This document shows, one piece after another, positions 26,101 to 32,464 of a stretch of DNA of 37,595 nucleotides. Source of the stretch: Acidobacteriota bacterium (lineage in GTDB: Bacteria > Acidobacteriota > Terriglobia > Terriglobales > Acidobacteriaceae). The notes below the pieces were generated by a model. That model searched no databases. It was not told where the DNA came from and saw only the letters and a list, made by a program, of their open reading frames with translations. The DNA lies in NCBI GenBank assembly GCA_013289765.1, contig JABCZI010000014.1, positions 78,415-116,009 of the forward strand. The letters are read 5' to 3'. Position numbers and translations under genes: made by a program. Position 1 is the stretch's first letter; the number at the start of each line of letters is the position of its first letter.

Positions 26101-26943
26101 ATGGCACAGATTCTGATGGCTAAGGTTCTGAAGGATAAGATGCGACCTGCTATTTTGTTCGCGGTTGGGTTTTTTCTTTTGCTGGGAACCCTTGCGGCCC
26201 AGGGGCCTGATCGCGACGACGGGCAATTCGTAATTCTCAACGCGCAATATGGTACTGAGCAACGCCATGTCGATGTCACCCACCGCTTGCAGGACCTCGC
26301 ACGTCACGGCCGGCAGTTCCAGGTGGAGTTCAACACCATCAAGGCGGATCCCGCTCGCGGACAGGCGAAAATGCTGCGCGTTTATGCGCGCGGTCCGAAC
26401 GGCCGCGAACGCGTCTTCGATTACCCGGATGGCAGCCTCTTTGACGGATCGCGCTTCCAGGGCTGGGAACGCGCCGACTGGGGCGAGCAGCACTGGAATG
26501 GCGGATGGAACGGCCATGAAAATCATGACGCCGATCATGACGCCGACCGCCGCGACTTCCGGGATGATCACGATCGCAGGGACGATCACGACCGCGGCGA
26601 GTTTCTGATTCTCGCCGCCCAGTACGGCACCGAGCGCAACCACGTCGACGTCACCCACCGCCTGAAAGAGCTGGCTCGCCACGACGTCAAGTTCGTCATG
26701 GGCAACAACACTTTCGGCGTCGATCCCGATTACGGCCGCCGCAAAGTGCTCCGCATTTATGCCCGCGGTCCCAACGGACGCGAACGCATGTTCGAATACC
26801 CCGAAGGCAGTTGGATCGATGGCTCTCAGTTCCGCGGTTGGGGCTCCGGAGAATGGGGCAGCGACAACGACCACTGGAGCGGACGCTGGAACGTCGAAGA
26901 CCGCGAAGAACACGAAGAGCACGAGCACCACGACAATCACTAA
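26101..26943 (+). CDS. Secreted protein with two tandem DUF3395-like domains and His/Asp-rich linkers
   Basis: Exported protein of 280 aa. The ATG at 26101 follows AGGAGA; the open frame upstream to 25999 lacks a signal. A hydrophobic segment (ILFAVGFFLLLGTLAAQG) is the signal peptide. Two copies of one ~80-residue domain follow, about residues 41-120 and 165-248. Each has F.IL.AQYGTE..HVDVTHRL, then DP..G..K.LR.YARGPNGR, then ER.F.YP.GS..DGS.F.GW. The pattern YG....DVT..L...DP..G..K.L resembles the C-terminal domain of DnaJC11 (DUF3395) from memory. The linker is a run of Asp, His and Arg (DHDADHDADRRDF) and the C-terminus is Glu/His-rich (EEHEEHEHHDNH), plausible for metal binding. Domain duplication within the gene is directly visible. 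Confidence 0.8.
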   Translation: MAQILMAKVLKDKMRPAILFAVGFFLLLGTLAAQGPDRDDGQFVILNAQYGTEQRHVDVTHRLQDLARHGRQFQVEFNTIKADPARGQAKMLRVYARGPNGRERVFDYPDGSLFDGSRFQGWERADWGEQHWNGGWNGHENHDADHDADRRDFRDDHDRRDDHDRGEFLILAAQYGTERNHVDVTHRLKELARHDVKFVMGNNTFGVDPDYGRRKVLRIYARGPNGRERMFEYPEGSWIDGSQFRGWGSGEWGSDNDHWSGRWNVEDREEHEEHEHHDNH

Positions 26944-26978
26944 CCGCCAGCGGCGGGTGCGCCCAACTCCGATCAAGA

Positions 26979-26996
26979 GCGGGCGCCCCCGCCCGC
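26979..26996. repeat. GC-only hairpin after the tandem-domain gene
   Basis: Stem GCGGGCG/CGCCCGC with a CCCC loop, 36 bases after the stop codon at 26943. It is followed by a short TTGAC/TTGATT tract (about 27002-27022) but no T-run, so a terminator role is only possible. Confidence 0.4.
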
Positions 26997-27060
26997 GGCG
27001 CCTTGACCTTGATTCTGATTTCAGTCGAGTTGAAAACGAACGGTCACCTGAGTTGGCCGC

Positions 27061-27366
27061 TTAAATTCCCTTGTAAGGCTTATATGGAGTCTCGGCCTCA
27101 GGTTTCTTCGGGTAAGGCTTATACGGAGCCTCGGGAACCGCGGGCTTCCCGTACGGTATGTAAGGAATCTCAGCCGTCTCCGGCTTCCTCGCATAAGGCT
27201 CATAGGGAGCGTCCGGCACCACCGCCTTTTCGTACGGCCTATAAGGAGTCTCAGGCAGCGGCGGTTGCTTAGCGCGCTCCGAGTCCAGAGGCGCCCCAGG
27301 ATAAGCCACTGGCGGTTCCCCGGAATTCTCCAACCTGCACTTATTCAATCTAGGCACGTTCAACAT
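27061..27366 (-). CDS. Small PYxPY-repeat protein (hypothetical)
   Basis: Open frame of 101 aa whose last ~65 residues are five degenerate 13-14 residue repeats built on PYxPY: PETPYRPYEKAVV, PDAPYEPYARKPET, AEIPYIPYGKPAV, PEAPYKPYPKKPE and AETPYKPYKGI. The DNA shows the same periodicity of 39-42 bases. The PY-PY core is kept while the codons vary, which argues for selection on protein. There is no signal peptide, and no clear ribosome binding site lies before the ATG at 27366. The frame remains open some way upstream, so the start is uncertain. Pro/Tyr/Lys-rich repeats of this kind occur in surface or matrix-associated proteins, but no function can be given. It could be a non-coding tandem repeat. 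Confidence 0.45.
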   Translation of the reverse strand: MLNVPRLNKCRLENSGEPPVAYPGAPLDSERAKQPPLPETPYRPYEKAVVPDAPYEPYARKPETAEIPYIPYGKPAVPEAPYKPYPKKPEAETPYKPYKGI

Positions 27367-27580
27367 AGGACGCCCAATCTGGAGTCCTGATGCGGACTCG
27401 TTGAAAAATCTAGTCTTGACGTAGTGATGATGCGCTCTTCCTGCTTCTCTTGATGATCACAATTGATCGTTTCTGAACATAAGCTAAGTCTAGGGATTGG
27501 CCCCAGTCCTTCCTGCCAACCCCCGTCACGATCCGCGCCCGAAATCTTGTCAAGAGCAAAACTTGAAGGGGCAACGACGA

Positions 27581-27739
27581 GGTCAAAGTCAAAATCAACG
27601 TCAAAGGCGTCGGACAGGAGTGTCCGACCCACACGGGCAAGGTCAAAATCAAAGTAGGGACGGACGCATTCGTCCGTCCGCCTTTGACTTGACTTTGATT
27701 TTGATTTTCACCGGTAAGGGGCGCGGCTTCAGCCGTGCC
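27581..27739. repeat. Composite repeat: TTGAC/TTGAT hexamer tracts plus three hairpins
   Basis: Order seen: a GTCAAA/ATCAAA tract, the hairpin GTCGGACA-GGAG-TGTCCGAC (27609-27628), another short tract, and the hairpin GGACGGACG-CATT-CGTCCGTCC (27658-27679). A tract on the other strand follows (TTTGACTTGACTTTGATTTT) and then a final imperfect hairpin of the GGCACGGCTTCAGCCGTGCC type (27720-27739). Bases 27600-27640 are repeated perfectly in inverted orientation at 28559-28599. Confidence 0.8.
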
Positions 27740-27817
27740 ACGAACGCATACCCGATGGGCTTATGCAGAAGGACAAAAGTCGTGTCGTCGGCATCACTAC
27801 CGGAGTGAGATAGCGAA

Positions 27818-27848
27818 GGCTGGCCTTTGCGCCTGTGGAAGGCCAGCC
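27818..27848 (-). terminator. Strong hairpin after the PEP-CTERM gene (possible terminator)
   Basis: Perfect 10-bp stem GGCTGGCCTT (27818-27827) with AAGGCCAGCC (27839-27848) and an 11-base loop, 11 bases beyond the stop codon of the leftward PEP-CTERM gene. It lacks a T-run, so termination would be weak or it may serve to stabilise the 3' end. Confidence 0.45.
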
Positions 27849-27858
27849 CCGCGCAACT

Positions 27859-28422
27859 TTATCGACGTACTAATTTCCGTCGCAGAAAGCTCCCCATTCC
27901 GCACAATCCGGTTCCGAGTAATACCAGACCTCCAGGTTCCGGCGTCGTCGTCATACTCCCGCTCAGCACGCTGCTTTCCTGAAGAGAATAGTAGCCAGAA
28001 TAGTTGTAGGTCCCGTAAACCCCAGGCGTGCCCAGAGTCTCGGTGAAGAACCACGTCTTGCCCTCCGGCCCGGAGAAGTTCCCGCTGAAGACATCCGTTT
28101 TCGAGTTGAAGGTCCAGTTTCCCGAGGCCTCGTACCAACCTCCGTCGAAGTAGACGTAGTCCTGGGCGAATTTGGTGATTGACCCCGTCGTGGTCCCTCC
28201 CCAAGCCTCGAAGTAGTCGTACCCGCTGCTCGTATAGTTGGCGGTCTCAACCAGGCCAATGCCGGTGCCGTAGGACGCCGTATAGGGGCTGCCGGTTGGG
28301 AAGGTGTAGATGTAGGAGTAGGAGTTCGATCCCGAAGGGACCAGGTTAACTGAGTCGGCGGACGCCGGCAGAGCGGCGTACGTGAAAGCCAGGACCGCCA
28401 CCAAAATGGCAAAGCGCTTCAT
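27859..28422 (-). CDS. PEP-CTERM sorting domain protein
   Basis: Exported surface or matrix protein of 187 aa. A signal peptide, MKRFAILVAVLAFTYAALPA, ends near SADSV. The central part is a Tyr/Ser/Gly/Thr-rich beta domain (SGSNSYSYIYTFPTGSPY, YDYFEAWGGTTTGSITKF) with few charged residues and no Cys, typical of PEP-CTERM cargo. The C-terminus has the tripartite sorting signal: the motif TPEPGG, a hydrophobic stretch LVLLGTGLCGMGSF and the basic end LRRKLVRR. Such proteins are processed by an exosortase; none is in this window. GGAGGG lies in front of the ATG. The gene is bracketed by perfect inverted copies of a 41-bp repeat. Confidence 0.92.
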   Translation of the reverse strand: MKRFAILVAVLAFTYAALPASADSVNLVPSGSNSYSYIYTFPTGSPYTASYGTGIGLVETANYTSSGYDYFEAWGGTTTGSITKFAQDYVYFDGGWYEASGNWTFNSKTDVFSGNFSGPEGKTWFFTETLGTPGVYGTYNYSGYYSLQESSVLSGSMTTTPEPGGLVLLGTGLCGMGSFLRRKLVRR

Positions 28423-28550
28423 CTGTTTTTTCCCTCCAAGGAAGCCCTAGTTTGCAGCAACCAGCGTCCAATGAGAATGGCTCAACTGTGGCTGGCACAG
28501 CCGTAACGTCACTAAAGTTCCGCGGGGCAGGGCGATGATTCTACTGCTGC

Positions 28551-28666
28551 CTTTGACGTTGCCCGTGTGGGTCGGACACTCCTGTCCGACGCCTTTGACT
28601 TTGATCTTGATCATGACGTTGCTCATGATTCAGATTCTGATCGGTAAGGGCACGGCTTTAGCCGCG
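28551..28666. repeat. Composite repeat, inverted partner of 27581-27739
   Basis: Carries the same hairpin in the opposite sense, GTCGGACA-CTCC-TGTCCGAC (28571-28590), inside a 41-base block (28559-28599) that is the exact reverse complement of 27600-27640. A degenerate hexamer tract (CTTTGACTTTGATCTTGATC and onward) leads to GGTAAGGGCACGGCTTTAGC, a diverged copy of the hairpin that ends the partner element. Confidence 0.8.
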
Positions 28667-28700
28667 AGGGGACAAGAACGTCTTATCGAAGCATAAAAAG

Positions 28701-28917
28701 GGATCTCATTCCGAATCGGACGGAAAGCCCGGTGAGAGCCTGCCCTGAGCGAAGCCGAAGGGAACCTGCTTGGATTTGCACTGTCATCCTGAGGAAGCGG
28801 AGTCGCCCGCGAAGCGCGCGACTCCCAACGAAGGACCTATGCAACTCGCGTGCAGCGTACCGGCCGACGCGATTTGTCCCGTGAAAATGGGGAACGTCCC
28901 GGCTGTCCCCACATTTT
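28701..28917. repeat. ~200-bp dispersed repeat, copy A
   Basis: Aligned by eye with 29845-30036 over its whole length. The last 137 bases (28781-28917) have equal length in both copies with roughly ten differences. It includes an 11-bp near-perfect stem around GCGAAGC (28800-28824) and ends with GGGGAACGTCCCGGCTGTCC. Copy A contains an extra ~25-base module (around 28736-28759, CCTGCCCTGAGCGAAGCC) absent from copy B but found in reverse complement near 7852-7869. Confidence 0.85.
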
Positions 28918-29018
28918 TCACATCGTAGCTGTGGAAATATTTGGAGTGGGCAGGACTAGTCTTTCCTGCCAATTCTCACTGTGGGTGCCCCGTCCTTGTC
29001 CCTCCGCTCTTTGGAGGG

Positions 29019-29045
29019 GCAGGGCGGGGACTTTGACTTCGACGT
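29019..29045. repeat. 27-bp repeat, copy 1
   Basis: The block beginning GCAGGGCGGGGACTTTGACT is identical over 27 bases to 31005-31031. It contains the TTTGACTTCGAC motif related to the hexamer tracts of the larger composite repeats. Confidence 0.75.
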
Positions 29046-29109
29046 AAAGATACTGCGGGAGGTATGAGGTTTTCGATGGAGCGAAACGGTGGGCCAGCAC
29101 CCCAAGCCT

Positions 29110-29721
29110 CTACTTCTGCCCCGCTTTCTTCTCCGCCTGCTTCCGCGCCTGCACCGTCCAGGGCGGGACGATTCCATTTTCGCGCGCATAAGCTACCACC
29201 TGGCCAAGATGCTCGTGCGCGTCCGCAACCAGAATGTAGATCACGTCCCCTTCATTCGCCTGCGGGCCCAGCTTCGGTAGCGGCTTTGCGAAATCGGCAT
29301 TGCTGATACCGTGAATGGTCTTCTCACTGAACGCCCACGATTTCTTCAGCTCGGCGATGATGCGAGCCTTGTCGGTTGTCGATTTCTCAAATGTTTTTCC
29401 GTCAAAGCCCTCCGGCTTCGGCGCTCCCATCAATCCCAGAATGCCGTAGCGTTCGCCCGCCACATGCAAAAATACTTCTGCAAAGGAACGCGAGTCCGCC
29501 GAAGGGCGCCAGGTAAACTTATCTGCGGGAACCGCATCGGCAAGTTCGACAAATTTCTTTTGCACCGCTGCAAGATCGACTAGCGACTGCGCTTTCATGT
29601 CATAACTTGGAGCCGTGTGGTCCGCCGCGCTCGCAGCTTCCGTATTCTGTTCCGCTCTCGGCTTCGCCCAGGCGCTCAGACTGACCGCCAAAAATACCGC
29701 TGTCCACAAAAGTCGGTTCAT
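29110..29721 (-). CDS. Secreted DinB-family protein
   Basis: DinB/YfiT-fold four-helix protein with an export signal, 203 aa. The ATG at 29721 is preceded by AGGAG and opens a signal peptide (MNRLLWTAVFLAVSLSAWA); the frame upstream to 29853 is not protein-like. After a short linker, residues of about 45-190 form the helical bundle. Candidate metal-binding histidines are in the expected places: FLHVAGERYG on helix 2 and DAHEHLGQVVAYAR on helix 4, the classic H..H..Q end of DinB domains. The substrate is unknown; family members are often thiol-dependent transferases or hydrolases. The gene is flanked on both sides by the ~200-bp repeat (copies A and B, same orientation). Confidence 0.85.
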   Translation of the reverse strand: MNRLLWTAVFLAVSLSAWAKPRAEQNTEAASAADHTAPSYDMKAQSLVDLAAVQKKFVELADAVPADKFTWRPSADSRSFAEVFLHVAGERYGILGLMGAPKPEGFDGKTFEKSTTDKARIIAELKKSWAFSEKTIHGISNADFAKPLPKLGPQANEGDVIYILVADAHEHLGQVVAYARENGIVPPWTVQARKQAEKKAGQK

Positions 29722-29844
29722 ATTCGATCTCCTCTCGAGCCGGTTGTCCCTTAGACGAGCCTCGAACGAAATCGTTTTATTTGCGTTTGCCCGGTTGTTT
29801 TTGTGTTTTGTATTCCTCCGCTTGAAGCCGAGTCGTAGGCCAAG

Positions 29845-30036
29845 GGATGTCATTGCGAATCGGGCTGAAGGCCCGGTGAGGAACTTGCTTGGATTTGCTC
29901 TGTCATCCTGAGGAAGCGGAGTCGCCCGCGAAGCGCGCGACTCCCGACGAAGGACCTATGTAACTCGCTTGCTGCCTGCCCGCCGACGCGATTTGTCCCG
30001 TGAAAATGGGGAACGTCCCGTCTGTCCCCACATTTT
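29845..30036. repeat. ~200-bp dispersed repeat, copy B
   Basis: Counterpart of 28701-28917 in the same orientation, without the ~25-base internal module. It includes the hairpin GAGTCGC..CGC-GAA-GCG..GCGACTC (29919-29943) and ends with GGGGAACGTCCCGTCTGTCC. A shorter relative of this end piece is at 35934-35964. Confidence 0.85.
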
Positions 30037-30037
30037 C

Positions 30038-30160
30038 CTTGACTCTGATCTTGGTCTTGACTTGGGTCTTGATTTTGACTTGGGTCTTGATTCTGACTTG
30101 GGTCTTGATTCTGACTTTGATCTTGACTCTGACCGGGAAGGGCACGGCTTCAGCCGTGCC
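30038..30160. repeat. Degenerate TTGACT/TTGATT hexamer tract ending in a hairpin
   Basis: From 30038 to 30133 the sequence is an almost unbroken series of 6-base words (CTTGAC, TTGGGT, CTTGAT, TTTGAC, TCTGAC), partly arranged in an 18-base period CTTGGGTCTTGATTCTGA. It is followed by GGGAAGG and the hairpin GGCACGGCTTCAGCCGTGCC (30141-30160). The tract is continuous with repeat copy B on its left. Tandem words, no spacers: not a CRISPR. Confidence 0.85.
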
Positions 30161-30447
30161 GAAAAAGAGCCATCCAAATCAACCCGGCTTCAGCCGCTGA
30201 GGGGACGCTTCCCGCCATCCAACACCAGGGACGAAACTTAAATGCCCGCCCCCGCCCCCACCCGCTCGCCGAAAAACGCGACGGACGAGGCAGCCTCAAG
30301 TTAAGACAGTGCCGACAATCGCGACACGGCAGATTTCGTCTCCCACATTTTCGGTTTTCGTAACAATCCCAGTAACCACCTGGGCACCCGTCGGAAAAGG
30401 CGCATGATTCTGGAACAGGGAAAATCACGAAACCAGCAGGAGGATTA

Positions 30448-30606
30448 ATGACAAACAAGCGAGACGAAAAACTGGATGCACATATCACGACAACGCAGGC
30501 CGATCAAGACAGAGGCACGATCGTGAAAAAGGGTGACCAGCTGTTGCCCCAACCCGAAGAAACCGACGACCTTTCGCAGGAAGATATTCACGAGAACCTT
30601 GCGTAA
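30448..30606 (+). CDS. Small hydrophilic protein of 52 aa (hypothetical)
   Basis: Short open frame with an excellent ribosome binding site: AGGAGG (30439-30444) four bases before the ATG at 30448. The protein, starting MTNKRDEKLDAHITTTQADQ and ending DLSQEDIHENLA, is strongly charged, has no Cys, no signal and no membrane segment, and is probably disordered or helical. The C-terminal third is acidic. No homologous family is recognised. It sits 62 bases ahead of a small membrane protein read in the same direction, likely one operon. The start signal and biased composition support a real gene despite the size. Confidence 0.65.
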   Translation: MTNKRDEKLDAHITTTQADQDRGTIVKKGDQLLPQPEETDDLSQEDIHENLA

Positions 30607-30668
30607 ACAGTCGCGAGCCAAAAGGTCTTTGTCATTCCGAACCCGTCAGCTGAAAGGAAGAAACGCCC

Positions 30669-30992
30669 ATGGATCCCGTGCAAGCTTCGAATGCAACTCT
30701 ACTCAGCCCGCCGTATATTTTTCGCCTATCCATTCTTGCAACGGCGGGACTGGTTCTCATGTGGGGTGCCTTTTGGTGGGCGGTCACGCGGCGAGGAGAA
30801 AGCGTCCGCGGAATCTTGGCAAGTCCAGGGTTCTTCAGAACCGTGGTCGTCATGGGAGTCGTGGCAGCAACCACCGTCTTGTGTCTTGCCGGTCACCTGG
30901 AGAGCAATCTAGCAGGCGCGATCCTAAGCGGAATCGTTGGCTACGTGCTGGGCCAGCTGTCCGGGCACGCTCCCAACCCTAGCCACGAATAG
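30669..30992 (+). CDS. Small membrane protein of unknown function
   Basis: Inner-membrane protein of 107 aa with three predicted helices: IFRLSILATAGLVLMWGAFW, FFRTVVVMGVVAATTVLCLAG and LAGAILSGIVGYVLGQLSG. The loop between the first two is basic (TRRGESVRG), placing it in the cytoplasm. The ATG at 30669 is preceded by AAAGGAAG about 9 bases upstream. The last helix, with spaced glycines, could be an oligomerisation surface. No family recognised. It is probably co-transcribed with the 52-aa gene before it. Confidence 0.75.
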   Translation: MDPVQASNATLLSPPYIFRLSILATAGLVLMWGAFWWAVTRRGESVRGILASPGFFRTVVVMGVVAATTVLCLAGHLESNLAGAILSGIVGYVLGQLSGHAPNPSHE

Positions 30993-31004
30993 GAACCCCG
31001 GAGG

Positions 31005-31031
31005 GCAGGGCGGGGACTTTGACTTCGACGT
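31005..31031. repeat. 27-bp repeat, copy 2
   Basis: Identical to 29019-29045. It lies 13 bases after the stop of the small membrane protein gene and is followed by a second TTTGACTTCGG. Confidence 0.75.
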
Positions 31032-31070
31032 CAGAGGATTTGACTTCGGTTGTAAAGGGTCGGCCAGCCC

Positions 31071-31213
31071 CGGTTTTCGAAAGGTGGGCACCACGGATCT
31101 CGATCCCAGGTGGATTCGTCAATCCATCTGCGTTGATTCCACGGGAGAGCCGAAGTTCACGTTTGCGAATCCCCTGATACCATCGTCCGAGGTACCCCAC
31201 CCTTCGAAAACCG
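31071..31213. repeat. Inverted repeat with 18-base arms upstream of the YiiX-like gene
   Basis: CGGTTTTCGAAAGGTGGG (31071-31088) and CCCACCCTTCGAAAACCG (31196-31213) are inverted copies with one mismatch, 107 bases apart. The right arm is immediately followed by a partial direct copy, CGAAGGGTGGG. The interior has no recognised gene. Confidence 0.7.
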
Positions 31214-31244
31214 CGAAGGGTGGGCCATCCTCCAGGCACAGGCC

Positions 31245-32102
31245 GTGACGCCTTCTGACCACAGCTCCGCTTCACCCTCTCCAAATGGTGAAAAGTATCC
31301 CGTTCGACTTATCACCTTCAGAGACTTAGATCGGGTCTGGTATCGGGTTGACAATACAGGGTTCAATAAAATTGGATACATCACACGGAAAAATACGGTC
31401 GTTCATCCGCGTTGGAACCGTGGGCTTACAGAGGCCGTGCTTAGCCGCGTGCAACGCTATCCCCATCGCCTGTTCGAGAGGATTGCAAGTACCCAAACTG
31501 AAGCAGACAATGTTGAGGCGTTCTTCACCCAGAACACTCCCAGCGTCGAACTCTTCAACCTCGGATTTCAAGCCATTGCCCGTGCCAACGATCTTTCTTT
31601 TTTTGAGAACCCCATCAGAATTCCGGTTCTGGACGACATCAGTCCCCAAGAGTTCGAAAGGAGATGGGAAATATTCTCCTCAACGCTACGTCAAGCCGAC
31701 ATGATATTCGTCCTCGACAGCACGAGCCTGATCAGCAAATTGATCGCACGTTTCGACCATGGAACGTGGAGTCACGTTGGAAACTACAGTGGGGAAGGCA
31801 CAGTAGTAGAAGCGATAGCCCAGGGAGTGGTGGAGAGGGACATAGCGGTATACCGCAACCCGCGATATAGGCTTGGGATATACAGGCACAAGACCCTTGA
31901 TCCAAAGAGTGCAACCCGCATGGTGGATTTCATGAGGTCACAGCTAGGAAGGCCATACAATTTTCGCGCGCTCATGCGTCTTGCCGTATTGAAGCTGTTC
32001 GGAATACGGCCGGGGAGGGGAGTTCGTCCGCCGCGACCGAATGAGGTAACGCCGAACGATCTAGCTCGCTCTGACAGAGTGGTACTAATCTGCGTGGTTT
32101 AG
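31245..32102 (+). CDS. YiiX-like permuted NlpC/P60 (papain-fold) protein, possibly C-terminally truncated
   Basis: Protein of 285 aa from a GTG at 31245 (no clear ribosome binding site, so the start is uncertain). The second half matches the YiiX/YebB-type permuted NlpC/P60 family of putative amidases or lipid-modifying hydrolases: ADMIFVLDSTSLISKLIARF, then the His motif GTWSHVGNYSGEGTVVEAIA, then GVVERDIAVY and a helix SATRMVDFMRSQLGRPYNF. In the family the catalytic cysteine lies in a C-terminal CSELV-like motif after a Y or I. Here LICVV reaches that cysteine and then stops three codons later, so the usual helix after the cysteine is missing. The N-terminal ~130 residues are not recognised. 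It may be inactive or divergent. Confidence 0.65.
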   Translation: MTPSDHSSASPSPNGEKYPVRLITFRDLDRVWYRVDNTGFNKIGYITRKNTVVHPRWNRGLTEAVLSRVQRYPHRLFERIASTQTEADNVEAFFTQNTPSVELFNLGFQAIARANDLSFFENPIRIPVLDDISPQEFERRWEIFSSTLRQADMIFVLDSTSLISKLIARFDHGTWSHVGNYSGEGTVVEAIAQGVVERDIAVYRNPRYRLGIYRHKTLDPKSATRMVDFMRSQLGRPYNFRALMRLAVLKLFGIRPGRGVRPPRPNEVTPNDLARSDRVVLICVV

Positions 32103-32195
32103 CCTCCCCGCGCTTTACCCCCCAACCCCCCGCATGCTATCCTCACTACTGTCACCAAGATAAATCGAAACTGAGAACAGGAGTGCACCAGGCGA

Positions 32196-32462
32196 GTGTT
32201 AGCCAGAGAGCAAAAGAAATCCGTAATTGACCAGTATCAGACGCACGCGACTGACACGGGGAGTCCCGAAGTTCAGATCGCCATCATTAGTGAACGCATT
32301 GGCCAGTTGACGGATCACTTCAAAGCGCACCAGAAGGACCACGGCTCGCGCCGCGGCCTGCTCATGCTGGTCAGCAAGCGGCGTCGCTTGCTCGACTACC
32401 TCAAGAGATACGATTCCGAGCGTTACAAAACCGTCATCGGGAAACTCGGCATCCGCAAGTAA
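32196..32462 (+). CDS. rpsO: 30S ribosomal protein S15
   Basis: Primary binding protein of the 16S rRNA central domain, 88 aa, the standard length. Landmarks: [39 protein letters not shown] and [18 protein letters not shown], all typical S15. The start is the GTG at 32196, giving [19 protein letters not shown] at 32179-32183 is about 12 bases away, farther than usual, which may reflect translational control. S15 in other bacteria represses its own mRNA by binding its leader; the leader here was not matched to a known structure. It precedes pnp in the conserved rpsO-pnp order. Confidence 0.96.
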   Translation: MLAREQKKSVIDQYQTHATDTGSPEVQIAIISERIGQLTDHFKAHQKDHGSRRGLLMLVSKRRRLLDYLKRYDSERYKTVIGKLGIRK

Positions 32463-32464
32463 AT

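Larger units (their letters stand above)
27367..27858. other. Repeat-filled intergenic region
   Basis: About 490 bases without a gene. The left part (27367-27578) shows only a small hairpin GAGTCC-TGATGC-GGACTC (27382-27399). The right part is the composite repeat at 27581-27739 and the hairpin at 27818-27848, listed separately. Open frames here are chance products of the repeat. Confidence 0.6.
28423..29109. other. Long repeat-rich intergenic region
   Basis: Nearly 690 bases between two leftward genes with no supported gene. It contains the composite repeat 28551-28666, copy A of the ~200-bp repeat 28701-28917, and a 27-bp repeat 29019-29045, each listed separately. The rest (28423-28550 and 28918-29018) showed nothing identifiable beyond the promoter region expected for the PEP-CTERM gene. 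Confidence 0.6.
29722..30447. other. Long repeat-rich intergenic region
   Basis: About 725 bases between divergent genes. Repeat copy B (29845-30036) and the hexamer tract with its hairpin (30038-30160) occupy the centre; a second CCCGGCTTCAGCCG remnant lies at about 30183-30196. The right part (30200-30440) contains no recognised element and should hold the promoter of the small operon that starts at 30448. No gene is supported. Confidence 0.6.

Noticed and set aside
26074..26976. 300-codon minus-strand open frame opposite the tandem-domain gene
   Set aside because: Composition is a run of Val/Ala/Phe produced by antisense reading of Asp/His/Arg codons; the plus-strand gene has a signal peptide, a ribosome binding site and domain duplication.
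30040..30133. Possible CRISPR array
   Set aside because: The repeats are 6-18 bases, degenerate and contiguous with no unique spacers, and no cas gene is present. The repeats at 27070-27250 were rejected for the same reason.
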